A DNA stretch of 15,693 nucleotides from an uncultured Clostridia bacterium. GTDB taxonomy: Bacteria > Bacillota_A > Clostridia > Oscillospirales > Oscillospiraceae. Of this stretch, positions 1-8,210 are shown one piece after another. Below the pieces are notes generated by a model, which was given only the letters and a program-made list of their open reading frames with translations, ran no database searches and was not told where the DNA came from. Within the stretch, counting starts at the first letter, position 1. Each line of letters begins with the position of its first letter. The translations under genes were made by a program, and so were the position numbers. Where the stretch lies: contig CASEPH010000167.1 in assembly GCA_949289625.1 (NCBI GenBank), positions 1-15,693 on the forward strand, in the 5' to 3' direction.

Positions 1-1071
1 GAACGCCTGGCGGAGATCCGCAGCAAGAGCCTCCAGCTCAGCGACGAGCGGACCCAGCTCCAGAGCCAGTCCCGGCCCGTGCTCACCACGGAAAACCTGG
101 CCCGGGTCATCGAGCTGTGGACCAAGATCCCGGCCAGCAAGATCCAGGCCCAGGAGTATCAACAGCTGAAAACTCTGGAAGAGAAGCTCAAGGAGCACAT
201 TGTGGGTCAGGATGAAGCTGTGGCCAGTGTTGCCAGAGCCATCCGCCGGAGTCGTGTAGGGATTTCTGCCAAAAAACGGCCTGTATCCTTTATCTTCGTG
301 GGTTCCACGGGCGTAGGTAAAACGGAGCTGGTCAAGCGTCTTGCAGCAGAACTCTTTGACGGAGTGGATTCTTTGATCCGGCTGGATATGTCGGAATATA
401 TGGAAAAACACTCTGTTTCCAAGCTGATTGGTTCGCCTCCGGGCTATGTGGGCTATGACGAGGCTGGACAGCTGACGGAGAAGGTCCGGCGGAAGCCCTA
501 TTCCGTGATTCTCTTCGACGAGTTGGAGAAGGCCCATGCCGATGTGCTCAATGTGCTGCTGCAGGTGCTCGATGACGGCCGGATCACCGACGCCCAGGGC
601 CGTGTGGTGAATTTTGAGCATACCGTCATCATTATGACTTCCAATGCCGGCAGCGAACAGCGGAGCACCTCCCTGGGCTTTGACCGGAGTCCTTCCCAGC
701 AGGCCAAAGATAAGGCCATGAAGGCGCTGCAGGAGTTCCTGCGGCCGGAATTTATCAATCGGGTGGACGAAATTGTCTGCTTTAACAAGCTGACAGAGGA
801 GAACTTCCGGGGCATTGCTGGAATTATGCTGCGGGAGCTGCAGGATTCCCTGACGGAACGGGGCTTAACCCTGACCTGGGATGAGTCCCTGGTGGACTAT
901 TTGGTGAAGCACTCCTTCTCGGAGGTCTACGGTGCCAGAAATCTGCGCCGGACTATTCAGAAGGAATTGGAGGATCCCATTGCCGAGAAGATCATCGACA
1001 GCTTTGAGGCGCCGATTTCGGAGATTACCATGCGGTGCGAAGAAGATCAGGTTCTCATTGAAAGCAAATAA
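1..1071 (+). CDS. clpC: ClpC-like AAA+ ATPase, C-terminal part (5' truncated by window edge)
   Basis: The frame is open from base 1, so the true start lies upstream; 356 residues of the C-terminal half are visible. It is the second AAA+ module of an Hsp100/Clp unfoldase, which uses ATP to thread proteins into a protease or out of aggregates. The sequence shows Walker A GSTGVGKTE (301-327), Walker B ILFDE (508-522), the pore-loop motif GSPPGYVGY, the sensor region MTSNAG and the C-terminal D2 small-domain motif YGARNLRR. A loop STSLGF (LGF at 673-681) lies where ClpC/ClpA carry the [VIL]G[FL] ClpP-docking tripeptide and where ClpB lacks one. This favours a ClpC-type, ClpP-partnered enzyme over ClpB. 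It is the first visible gene of the operon, with gshAB 17 nt downstream. The subfamily is an inference because the N-terminal domains are outside the window. Confidence 0.88.
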   Translation, partial: ERLAEIRSKSLQLSDERTQLQSQSRPVLTTENLARVIELWTKIPASKIQAQEYQQLKTLEEKLKEHIVGQDEAVASVARAIRRSRVGISAKKRPVSFIFVGSTGVGKTELVKRLAAELFDGVDSLIRLDMSEYMEKHSVSKLIGSPPGYVGYDEAGQLTEKVRRKPYSVILFDELEKAHADVLNVLLQVLDDGRITDAQGRVVNFEHTVIIMTSNAGSEQRSTSLGFDRSPSQQAKDKAMKALQEFLRPEFINRVDEIVCFNKLTEENFRGIAGIMLRELQDSLTERGLTLTWDESLVDYLVKHSFSEVYGARNLRRTIQKELEDPIAEKIIDSFEAPISEITMRCEEDQVLIESK

Positions 1072-1088
1072 GAAAGGACGTGGTCTCC

Positions 1089-3416
1089 ATGGATCTGAAA
1101 GAAGTCTTTCAAATGCCCAAAATGAAGGCGCTGCTGCTCAGCAGCGCCATTGGGCTGGAAAAGGAGAATATTCGGATCTGCCAGGACGGAAACATTGCCC
1201 TGACGCCCCATCCATTTGGAGATAAAGCAAGACATCCCTTTATCATGACCGACTTCTCTGAATCTCAGGTGGAGATCGGCACGGAGGTTTGCAGCAACCC
1301 TGACCAGGTCTACGACCAGCTGGAGAATCTCCATGACATCGTTACCACCACCATCGCGGTGGAGAATGAGGAAAAGGAGTATCTCTGGCCCATCAGCAAT
1401 CCGCCCCTGATTGCGGATGAAGATTCCATTCCGGTGGCGCACTATGTGGGCAAGAACCGGGAGAAGGAGACATATCGAGAGTATTTGGCGGGAAAGTACG
1501 GGAAAAAGATCATGCTGTACTGCGGGATCCATTACAACTTTTCCTTTGATGAGCGGCTCATCGCCAGACTCCATCAGATCATGGGCAGACAGGATGATCT
1601 GCAGTATATCCGCAGTGAACTCTATCTCACCATGGCGAAAAACTGTTATCTCTACAGTTGGTTCCCGGTGCTGATGACCGCTGCCAGCCCCATTTTTCAT
1701 GAGAGCTTTATGGACAAGGGAATTCCGGTGGGGGGAGGCCGGTTTTTGGGCTATGCCTCCATGCGCAACAGCAAATACGGCTACTGGAACAAGGAACAGG
1801 TGATCCTGAACTATCAGAATCTGGATACCTATATCAACAGCATTGTGGACACGGTGCGTCGAGGGGAACTGTATTCCTCCAGCGAGTTCTATTCCCCGGT
1901 TCGGCTAAAACCCAAAGGGAAGTATCTGATGAAAAACCTGCGGGAAAACGGCGTAAACCACATAGAGCTTCGGATGTTTGACCTCAATCCGCTGGATAAG
2001 AACGGAATGAGCAAATCGGATATGGAATTGGTGGAGTATTTCCTGCTGTATTTGGCCACCAAGCCTGACTTTGATTTTACCGCCCAGTGGCAGAAAATCT
2101 CCTTTGAGAACCATATTGCCAGCGCAGCCTATGATCCCACCTCGGTGGAGATCGTGCTGCCGGAACGCACAGAGACTTTGCAACAGGCTGCCCTGCGGCT
2201 TATCGACGAAATGACGGCTTTTTATCAGGAACTGGATGTACCCCAGGCCCTGAAAGCCATGTCCATTGCCCGGCAGCGGGTGGAGAATCCCGAGCTCCTC
2301 TACAGCCACAGAATCTATCATGAAATCGAGAAAAAGGGCTATGTGGCCTTTGGTGTGGAGGCGGCCCAGCGGGCGCTGAACAAATCCAATGAGATGTACT
2401 ATCTACTCAAGGGCTTTGAGGACATGGAGCTTTCCACCCAGGCCCTCATCAAGGCATGCCTGAAGCTGGGCGTCAAATATGAGGTGCTGGATCGGAAGGA
2501 CAACTTTGTCAAACTGATGCGGGACGACCATGTGGAATATGTGAAGCAGGCCACCAAGACCAGCCGAGACAACTGTGTCAGTATTTTGCTGATGCGGAAC
2601 AAGTATTTGACAAAACGACTTTTACAGGAAAATGGGATCTCCACCCCCCGTGGGGAGATCTATCAGGACAAAGAGACCGCCATGGAGGAATTTCAGATTC
2701 ACAACCATGTGGCCTGCGTGGTTAAGCCCAACTTCAGCAACTATGGAAAAGGTATCACCGTCTTTACAGAGTATCCCACGGTGGATAATTTTGAAAAAGC
2801 GCTGGATATTGCTTTCTCCAACAGCTCTGAGGTCTTGGTGGAGGAATATATCCCTGGAGATGACTATCGGTTCCTGGTGATCGGAAATGTGGTCCAGGCG
2901 GTGAGCAAGCGGATGCCTGCCTATGTGGTCGGCGATGGAATTCGTCCCATTCGGGATCTGGTGATCGAAAAGTCTAGCGATCCCCGCCGGGGACCCAATC
3001 ATGCCCGGCCTTTGAGCTTCATCGGCATGGGGGCGGAGGAAGCGCTGCATCTGCAGATTCATGGGCGCAGCTTTATGACGGTGCCCAAAAAAGGGGAGAT
3101 TGTCACACTGCGGCAGAATTCCAATGTGTCCACGGGCGGTGACGCCATCGACTGTACCGACATTGTGCATCCTACATACCGGGCCATCGCCCTGAAAGCA
3201 GCCGCTGCGGTAGGGGCGGTGTTCTGTGGTGTGGATCTAATCACAGAGGACATCACCCGTCCGGCAGAGGAGAGCATTTATGCCGTTACAGAGCTGAATT
3301 TTAACCCATCGATCAAGATACACTGCTATCCGTCTGCCGGTCAGGCTAGACCCATTGGTGAAGCGGTGGTGCGGTTCCTGTTTGATATGGACCAGGACCA
3401 GGGAGGAGCAATATGA
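1089..3416 (+). CDS. gshAB: Bifunctional glutamate-cysteine ligase / glutathione synthetase
   Basis: This 775-residue fusion makes glutathione in two ATP-dependent steps: gamma-glutamylcysteine from glutamate and cysteine, then addition of glycine. The N-terminal ligase half carries GLEKENIRI (residues 22-30) and TDFSESQVEIGTE (54-66), plus IELRMFDLNP, typical of the GshA fold in GshAB/GshF. The C-terminal half, from about residue 505, is an ATP-grasp domain: LTKRLLQENGISTPRG, VVKPNFSNYGKGI, VLVEEYIPGDDYRFLV and the metal-binding end VTELNFNPSI. Length matches the usual GshF of about 750-780 residues. I chose ATG 1089 because AAAGGA at 1073-1078 sits 10 nt upstream; the in-frame GTG at 1080 is too close to that site. 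The stop overlaps the next start as ATGA (3413-3416), which suggests translational coupling. Confidence 0.93.
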   Translation: MDLKEVFQMPKMKALLLSSAIGLEKENIRICQDGNIALTPHPFGDKARHPFIMTDFSESQVEIGTEVCSNPDQVYDQLENLHDIVTTTIAVENEEKEYLWPISNPPLIADEDSIPVAHYVGKNREKETYREYLAGKYGKKIMLYCGIHYNFSFDERLIARLHQIMGRQDDLQYIRSELYLTMAKNCYLYSWFPVLMTAASPIFHESFMDKGIPVGGGRFLGYASMRNSKYGYWNKEQVILNYQNLDTYINSIVDTVRRGELYSSSEFYSPVRLKPKGKYLMKNLRENGVNHIELRMFDLNPLDKNGMSKSDMELVEYFLLYLATKPDFDFTAQWQKISFENHIASAAYDPTSVEIVLPERTETLQQAALRLIDEMTAFYQELDVPQALKAMSIARQRVENPELLYSHRIYHEIEKKGYVAFGVEAAQRALNKSNEMYYLLKGFEDMELSTQALIKACLKLGVKYEVLDRKDNFVKLMRDDHVEYVKQATKTSRDNCVSILLMRNKYLTKRLLQENGISTPRGEIYQDKETAMEEFQIHNHVACVVKPNFSNYGKGITVFTEYPTVDNFEKALDIAFSNSSEVLVEEYIPGDDYRFLVIGNVVQAVSKRMPAYVVGDGIRPIRDLVIEKSSDPRRGPNHARPLSFIGMGAEEALHLQIHGRSFMTVPKKGEIVTLRQNSNVSTGGDAIDCTDIVHPTYRAIALKAAAAVGAVFCGVDLITEDITRPAEESIYAVTELNFNPSIKIHCYPSAGQARPIGEAVVRFLFDMDQDQGGAI

Positions 3417-4183
3417 CACTGGATGAAGCAATCATCGCAAGAAAAAGCATTCGCAGCTATGATATGGAGGAACTGGAGCCGGAGCTGATCGATGGACTGG
3501 TGGACTTTCTTTCGGACCTGACGGTGCCAGATGACTCTATCGACTGGAACTTCGACATTCTGCCGCTGGATGATATGTGCAAGGTGGTCAACGGAGTGCC
3601 CCGGCTTCAGGCGCCGCACTATCTGGTGATTCGGTCGGAGAAGATCAAGAACTGTCTGCAAAACGCTGGATATATCGGGGAAATGGCGGTACTCTGGCTG
3701 ACGGCCCATGGCATCGCCACTTGTTGGCAGGGCTCCCTGGAGGCAGAGCATGATTTTGAAGATGTGCTGCCCTATATCACCTGTGTGGCCTTCGGCCGGT
3801 CCTCGGAACCCTTCCGCCAGTCGGTGGAGGAGATCACCAAGAAAAAGAAACTCAGCGCCGTGGCTTACGGCGATATGGGATTTCCCAGAAAGGAGATCAT
3901 GGAGCTGACCTGGATGGCTCCCAGCTGCATGAATACGGAGCCGGTACGGTATCTGGTGGACACCCACCGCATTCATATCTACCGGAGGAATAACCGGATC
4001 TTGAAATTCAATCAGTTCAACTATTTTCAGTGTATCGATGTGGGTGTGGCCATGGCCCATATGGAGGTGGCCGCCAAAAAGTATGGGTATCGAGTGGTGT
4101 TTGAACGGCTTAGTCCGGAACCGGACTTCCGTAAGGAGATCTATCAATTCTCTGCCCATCTCATGAAGGAGGAAAATGCTTGA
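3413..4183 (+). CDS. Nitroreductase family protein (TM1586-like)
   Basis: This is a 256-residue protein of the FMN-dependent nitroreductase superfamily, which uses NAD(P)H to reduce nitro compounds, quinones or flavins. The N-terminal MTLDEAIIARKSIRSY is the typical helix with the Arg-Lys/Arg-Ser FMN-phosphate motif. A central stretch around residues 85-105 (GYIGEMAVLWLTAHGIATCW) fits the dimer-interface helix. The later WMAPSCMNTEPVRY resembles the second half of the tandem arrangement in TM1586-like members. The length exceeds a classic single-domain nitroreductase (about 200). ATG 3413 overlaps the gshAB stop by 4 nt, and GGAGGA a few bases upstream serves as ribosome binding site. Its position right after gshAB suggests a role in thiol/flavin redox balance, but the substrate cannot be read from the sequence. 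It might instead be a non-catalytic flavin-binding relative. Confidence 0.82.
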   Translation: MTLDEAIIARKSIRSYDMEELEPELIDGLVDFLSDLTVPDDSIDWNFDILPLDDMCKVVNGVPRLQAPHYLVIRSEKIKNCLQNAGYIGEMAVLWLTAHGIATCWQGSLEAEHDFEDVLPYITCVAFGRSSEPFRQSVEEITKKKKLSAVAYGDMGFPRKEIMELTWMAPSCMNTEPVRYLVDTHRIHIYRRNNRILKFNQFNYFQCIDVGVAMAHMEVAAKKYGYRVVFERLSPEPDFRKEIYQFSAHLMKEENA

Positions 4184-5031
4184 GTAAACCAATTATGGTT
4201 TCCTGTGACTCTGCTTGTGATTTGAGCGCGGAGATGCGGGAACGATATGACATTCAAATCACGTCTATGTATGTGCATCAAGGAGAAAAGACCTTCCGGG
4301 ACGGTGTGGATATTACGCCGGAGGACATCTATCGGACCTATGAAGAGCAGGGAATTCTGCCCCAGACCTCGGCCATCTCCCCGGAGGAGTACAGCCAGTT
4401 TTTTTCGTCGTACACCCAGCAGGGATATGCGGTAATTCATATTGGCTTGTCCAGCGGGATTTCCAGCACCTGTCAGTATGCACAGATGGCTGCTGCAGAG
4501 ATGGAAGATGTGTATGTGCTGGACTCTCAGGCCCTCAGCTGCAGCGGCGGCCTGCTGGCCATTGAAGCCTGCCGGATGCGGGAACAGGGGATGGAGGCAG
4601 CAGCTATCGCAGAGAAAATCCAGGCATTGATTCAGCGTACCAATACCTCCTTCGTTGTTGGCAGCCTGACCTATCTGGCCAAGGGCGGCAGATGCAGCTC
4701 TGTCACAGCTCTGGGAGCCAATCTTCTTGGAATCAAGCCGGCGGTGGAGATGGGCGACGGTGTGCTCTCGGTGGGGAAGAAATACCGGGGCAAGACAGCA
4801 GAGTGCTTTGAAAAGTTTTTAAAGGACAAGCTGGCCCTGGCAAAGGAGGAATCCGACGGCGGAATTGCCTGTGTGTATCACGCCGGCATTGACCAGTCTC
4901 TGTTTGAACATCTGACGGAGTTGGTGGAGCAGTCGGGGATTTTTCAGGAGGTTCTGACAGCTCGTGCGGGCAGTATCATTTCCTCCCACTGTGGACGGGA
5001 GACCATTGGATTTACCTATCAGAAGCCATAA
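4180..5031 (+). CDS. DegV family fatty-acid-binding protein
   Basis: This 283-residue DegV-family protein is expected to bind a single fatty acid in a two-domain fold. FakB-type members present fatty acid to the kinase FakA for phosphorylation before phospholipid synthesis. Family motifs appear in order: the N-terminal strand with SCDSACDL (residues 8-15), TSAISPEEY, LSSGISSTCQ, the DSQALSCSGG segment, LTYLAKGGR, LLGIKPAVEMGDG and the C-terminal SSHCGRETIG. The start is a TTG at 4180 that shares bases with the TGA of the previous gene (4181-4183); AAGGAGG at 4166-4172 sits 7 nt upstream and supports this rare start. No FakA-like kinase gene lies in the window, so assignment as FakB rather than another DegV paralogue is open. 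Confidence 0.9.
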   Translation: MSKPIMVSCDSACDLSAEMRERYDIQITSMYVHQGEKTFRDGVDITPEDIYRTYEEQGILPQTSAISPEEYSQFFSSYTQQGYAVIHIGLSSGISSTCQYAQMAAAEMEDVYVLDSQALSCSGGLLAIEACRMREQGMEAAAIAEKIQALIQRTNTSFVVGSLTYLAKGGRCSSVTALGANLLGIKPAVEMGDGVLSVGKKYRGKTAECFEKFLKDKLALAKEESDGGIACVYHAGIDQSLFEHLTELVEQSGIFQEVLTARAGSIISSHCGRETIGFTYQKP

Positions 5032-5054
5032 TACTGATTTTTTGGAGGAAACCT

Positions 5055-5450
5055 ATGAAAGATCCCACGATTCTGCTCTACAATTTTTCGCGGGAAGAGG
5101 TGGGCAAGCTTCGGTTTGTACTGCGGATGTTTCCAGCGATTCGGGTACTTTCTGTGGAGCCGTCTGACCAGACGCTGCTGCTTGGTGAAGTCTTGGCAGG
5201 TAAAAAAGCTGCGCTGGGGATCCCGGGTCGGGAGTTTCAACGTCGTATGCTGGTGCTTGCCTATGCCCAGGGATCCATGGTCCATTTCTTGCTGGGGGCT
5301 TGCGGACAGATCACCCAGGAGAAGGTCCTTCGGGCCATGCTGACGGATACCAATGTGAACTGGTCCGGCCTGGAGCTCTATGAGAATCTGGTGGAAGAAG
5401 AGCGGGAATTGGCGGCGTATCAAATACAGCAGCAAAAGAAACAGAAATAG
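5055..5450 (+). CDS. Small DUF3783-like protein
   Basis: This is a 131-residue soluble protein of unknown function. It starts with an ATG preceded by a strong GGAGG site (TTTTGGAGGAAACCT) and lies 23 nt after the DegV gene, so it is probably the last member of the operon. The N-terminal DPTILLYNFSREEVGKL and the central TDTNVNWSGLELYENL followed by an acidic EEE run resemble DUF3783 proteins, which share a short strand-helix start and an N-W-[ST]-x-x-x-L motif before a helix. This match is from memory. There is no signal peptide, membrane segment or cysteine cluster, only a polar Q/K-rich tail (QQQKKQK). It could be a small regulator of neighbouring genes, but no direct evidence supports any function. 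Confidence 0.75.
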   Translation: MKDPTILLYNFSREEVGKLRFVLRMFPAIRVLSVEPSDQTLLLGEVLAGKKAALGIPGREFQRRMLVLAYAQGSMVHFLLGACGQITQEKVLRAMLTDTNVNWSGLELYENLVEEERELAAYQIQQQKKQK

Positions 5451-5469
5451 CATATGGATTCTGCATAGT

Positions 5470-5512
5470 AACTGCGGACTGGAGCCCCAACAGGGCATCC
5501 CAGTCCGCAGTT
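5470..5512 (+). terminator. Intrinsic terminator of the clpC-gshAB operon
   Basis: A perfect 13-bp inverted repeat (AACTGCGGACTGG at 5470-5482 with its complement at 5500-5512) encloses a second 4-bp GCCC/GGGC stem (5484-5487 with 5493-5496). It is followed on the plus strand by CTCTCGCTATTTTATTTTG. The T-rich run begins about 10 nt downstream, so the tail is imperfect. It lies between convergent genes and has no T-run on the minus side, so it mainly serves the plus-strand operon. Confidence 0.75.
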
Positions 5513-5544
5513 CTCTCGCTATTTTATTTTGTTAATTGGGAGGG

Positions 5545-7299
5545 TCAAACTTTCAGTTGTTCCGGAAGCTCTGGAGATGGGGTCACATACATGGTGTTAT
5601 AGTGGTCATAGATGACCATTCCGGGTTTTGCGCCCACTGGTTTCTTCACGTTCTTTACGATGGTATAGTCCACCGGCACGTTTTGGCTTTCCCGGGCCTG
5701 AGAATAGTAAGCTGCGAGCTGGGCTGCTTCTGTTAGGGTAGCCTCTCCCGGCTCCTGGCCTTCACAGGAGATGATGACGTGGCTGCCATGGATTTTCTGC
5801 GTATGAAGCCACAAATCTGTTTTTCGAGAGGATTTCAGGGTCAGTAGGTCGTTCTGCGTATTGTTGCGTCCCACCCGGATTCGGAATCCTTCGGAGGAAC
5901 AAAACTCCATAGGGGAAGACGGAGAAACTTTCATCCGTTTCTTGGTACCAGTGCTTTTTATATATCCACCGGAAGTCAATTCATTGCGAATTTCGTTGAG
6001 ATCCCGCTCATTTTCCGCCCGGCTCAGCTCTTCCAGAATGCTTTCCAAATAGGTCAGCTCTGCCTGTCCTTTTTCGATCTGATCTGTAAGATAGTTTTCA
6101 GCGTTTTTGGCTTTGTTGTAGTCCTTGAAGTATTTGGCGGCATTTTGCTGGGGACTGAGCATGGGGCTCAGGGGAATCTCCAGAGGCTTGAGGTCCGGAT
6201 CGTAGTAGTTTTCCGCCACCAGCAGAGTTTGTCCCCGCTGAATTCGATAGAGATTGGCGGTCACCAGTTCGCCACAGATACGAAGCCGGTCCCGATTCTG
6301 GGTCGCCGCCAGCTCCTTGCGCTGGTTGGCCAGCTTTCTGGCGGTGCGGTTTCGGAGGTTGGTAACGGTTTTGGTGATGGCAGAGGACTTGGATTTCATC
6401 CGAGCCGCAGCGTCTTTTTTGGCATAAAATTGATCTAGCAGCTGAGAAAAGCTTTCCTGGGGCCGGGATTCCACCGACGAACCATATTGGAGAATGGGAA
6501 GATAGGTAAAATCCCAGGGACTGCCGGAACGCAGCAGCAAATAGGGCGTGCCCTCGCCGCTGCCAATCTGGTCAAAGGATTTTTTCAGATATGCTGCGAA
6601 GGTATACCGGGTGGATCCTGGCAGCAGATTGAGATCCTCCAGTTCTGGATCAAATCGGCAAACCAATTCCCGGGCGATCAGCGGAGAAATTCCGGAAAAG
6701 TGATCCAAAAGGAATCCGTCGGGACGAGTCGGGGCATTGATGACCTCCAGCCAGCTTGAGATCTGTGTCAGAGAGGTTTCGAGAGGATTAGCTTTGGATT
6801 GGGCCGGCGGGAACCGGTAAAACAGGCCCGGCAGCACCTGCCGCTGCTGGCTCATTTCGTAGTCCACCCGGCGGACGCAGTCGATGATACGGTTATCGCC
6901 GCCGCATAAAATTAGATTGGAATTGCGGCCCATGATTTCAATAATCAGGTGGCGGGTGACTTCTTCACCAAACTCATCGGTGCAGAGGAAGGAAAAGTCC
7001 AGGACTCGTTCCATAGGAGGTTGGGAAATCTCCGTTAACCGTCCGCCGGCCAGATGTTTCCGAAGCAGCATACAGAACATGGGCGGTGTGGCTGGATTTT
7101 CGTATTGCGCTGTTGTGACGTGAGCCCGAGGATGGGACGGATTGGCCGACAGCAGCAGCCGGAAAGAGCCTCCCCGGCTGTGAAGGGAAATCACCACTTC
7201 ATCACGGGAAGGCTGATGGATCTTGTCGATCTTTGCTCCGGAAAGGGTTTGCTGCAGCTCGGACGTAACGTGGGTGAGATAAACGGCGTCAAGTGGCAT
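5545..7299 (-). CDS. rqcH: Ribosome quality control factor RqcH (NFACT family, FbpA-type)
   Basis: This is a 584-residue, full-length NFACT protein. RqcH binds obstructed 50S subunits carrying peptidyl-tRNA and recruits tRNA-Ala to add C-terminal alanine tails that mark the chain for proteolysis. Visible parts are NFACT-N (MPLDAVYLTHVTSEL, SANPSHPRAH, FCMLLRKHL, IIEIMGRNSNLIL), a helical middle with a coiled coil around residues 290-430, and NFACT-R near the C-terminus (SSRKTDLWLHTQKIHGSHVII). At residues 97-98 it reads Glu-Arg, where the B. subtilis protein is known for an Asp-Arg pair. ATG at 7297-7299 has GGAGGA about 7 nt upstream and overlaps the 3' end of mrnC by 11 nt. The older name fibronectin-binding protein A refers to the same family. 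Confidence 0.93.
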   Translation of the reverse strand: MPLDAVYLTHVTSELQQTLSGAKIDKIHQPSRDEVVISLHSRGGSFRLLLSANPSHPRAHVTTAQYENPATPPMFCMLLRKHLAGGRLTEISQPPMERVLDFSFLCTDEFGEEVTRHLIIEIMGRNSNLILCGGDNRIIDCVRRVDYEMSQQRQVLPGLFYRFPPAQSKANPLETSLTQISSWLEVINAPTRPDGFLLDHFSGISPLIARELVCRFDPELEDLNLLPGSTRYTFAAYLKKSFDQIGSGEGTPYLLLRSGSPWDFTYLPILQYGSSVESRPQESFSQLLDQFYAKKDAAARMKSKSSAITKTVTNLRNRTARKLANQRKELAATQNRDRLRICGELVTANLYRIQRGQTLLVAENYYDPDLKPLEIPLSPMLSPQQNAAKYFKDYNKAKNAENYLTDQIEKGQAELTYLESILEELSRAENERDLNEIRNELTSGGYIKSTGTKKRMKVSPSSPMEFCSSEGFRIRVGRNNTQNDLLTLKSSRKTDLWLHTQKIHGSHVIISCEGQEPGEATLTEAAQLAAYYSQARESQNVPVDYTIVKNVKKPVGAKPGMVIYDHYNTMYVTPSPELPEQLKV

Positions 7300-7732
7300 G
7301 GGTGTCCTCCATAATGATCTGAAATAGGCAGGAGATCCTGTCTTTACGGCCTAGAAGATACAGCGCGCCAAATAGCGCTTCCAGGCCGGTGGCTTTGGAA
7401 TACTGGGCTCGAGTGGCGTTCTTGGGGATATGTTTTACCGCGGCGTTGCGGCCTCTGCGGAAAAAGCCCAGTTCCTCCTCCGTCAGCTGTGGCAGCAGCT
7501 TGTCCGCAGCCTGGGCCTGGGCTGGGGCGCAAACCAGCTGGGTCGTGTCGTGATGCAGATGTGCCCCGGTGCTCAGGCCGTCTCCTATGAGCATGGTGCG
7601 AACCAGAATCTCATAGACAGCGTCTCCAATATGCGCCAGTCCCAATGAGGAGATGGCATTTACCGCCGAAAGCTCTAGGGCAGGGGAGAACAAATCGCCG
7701 GTGGAAGTATGCTCCGTCATTTCTTGTTCCAT
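7289..7732 (-). CDS. mrnC: Mini-ribonuclease III
   Basis: This 147-residue protein is an RNase III-like catalytic domain without a dsRNA-binding domain. In B. subtilis, Mini-III trims double-stranded 23S rRNA precursor ends. The signature is clear: LAHIGDAVYEILVR with catalytic-type Asp37 and Glu41, the RRGRNA segment (92-97), and TGLEALFGALYLLGR with Glu118. Length matches the family (about 130-150). ATG 7732 is supported by GAGGAGG at 7740-7746 on the minus strand; a second ATG lies four codons inside. It overlaps the MarR gene by 16 nt and rqcH by 11 nt, so all three are probably co-transcribed and translationally coupled. In many Bacilli mrnC sits between cysS and rlmB; here it pairs with rqcH, joining rRNA processing with rescue of stalled ribosomes. 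Confidence 0.92.
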   Translation of the reverse strand: MEQEMTEHTSTGDLFSPALELSAVNAISSLGLAHIGDAVYEILVRTMLIGDGLSTGAHLHHDTTQLVCAPAQAQAADKLLPQLTEEELGFFRRGRNAAVKHIPKNATRAQYSKATGLEALFGALYLLGRKDRISCLFQIIMEDTHAT

Positions 7733-8175
7733 CCCTGTTCCTCCTCAAAACGCTTGTTGAAATCCTTGATGTATTGATCGAAGGCAGTAAAGGAATCATT
7801 GAGGGCTTGAGATTTTTCAGGTCCCAGGGAATCCAGCAGCGAGGCGTAAAAGGCGTCGATCTGCTGGTGAAAAATCAGTGCACGGGATCTGCCGGTATCG
7901 GTCAAGTACAGCTTTTGATTTTTTCCGGTTCCCTCCTTACGGAGCAAACCGGATTTTTGGAGATTTCGTACGGAGACAGAGAGACTGGGCATACCGATGT
8001 TGCACAGCTGGGATAGCGCGGAGAGGGTAACGCCTTCGTTTTCCTTTAGAATCGTCAGAATGCGGGGCTGGCCCTGATATAGACCAGCTACCTTGCAGAA
8101 ATTGCGTTCCAGTCTGGCAAAATCGTAGGTCACGGAAAAGACAAGACCGCCAAATTCATATCGAATAATTGACAT
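7717..8175 (-). CDS. MarR-type winged-helix transcriptional regulator
   Basis: This is a 152-residue winged-helix regulator. It shows YQGQPRILTIL (34-44), a recognition region LCNIGMPSLSVSVRNLQKSGLL (split across residues 57-78), then a wing and DTGR typical of MarR proteins. MarR dimers usually repress their own or divergent genes until a ligand or oxidant releases them. I chose ATG 8173-8175, with GGAGG about 10 nt upstream and a promoter at about 8211-8239. An in-frame ATG 60 codons earlier would encode an aromatic-rich leader crossing that promoter and is rejected. It is the first gene of the marR-mrnC-rqcH unit and is divergent from the membrane protein gene at 8458. Only Cys27 and Cys58 are present, so thiol sensing is possible but not shown. 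Confidence 0.85.
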   Translation of the reverse strand: MSIIRYEFGGLVFSVTYDFARLERNFCKVAGLYQGQPRILTILKENEGVTLSALSQLCNIGMPSLSVSVRNLQKSGLLRKEGTGKNQKLYLTDTGRSRALIFHQQIDAFYASLLDSLGPEKSQALNDSFTAFDQYIKDFNKRFEEEQGWNKK

Positions 8176-8210
8176 ATGGAAAATGCCTCCGTTTCTTGCA
8201 GGATACCCCC

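Noticed and set aside
1047..1700. 217-codon minus-strand frame opposite gshAB
   Set aside because: The plus strand has clear GshA motifs here; the antisense product has no recognisable features.
3341..4192. 283-codon open frame on the minus strand opposite the nitroreductase gene
   Set aside because: It mirrors the whole nitroreductase gene, has no ribosome binding site, and its His/Pro-rich product resembles no protein; it is a codon-bias shadow.
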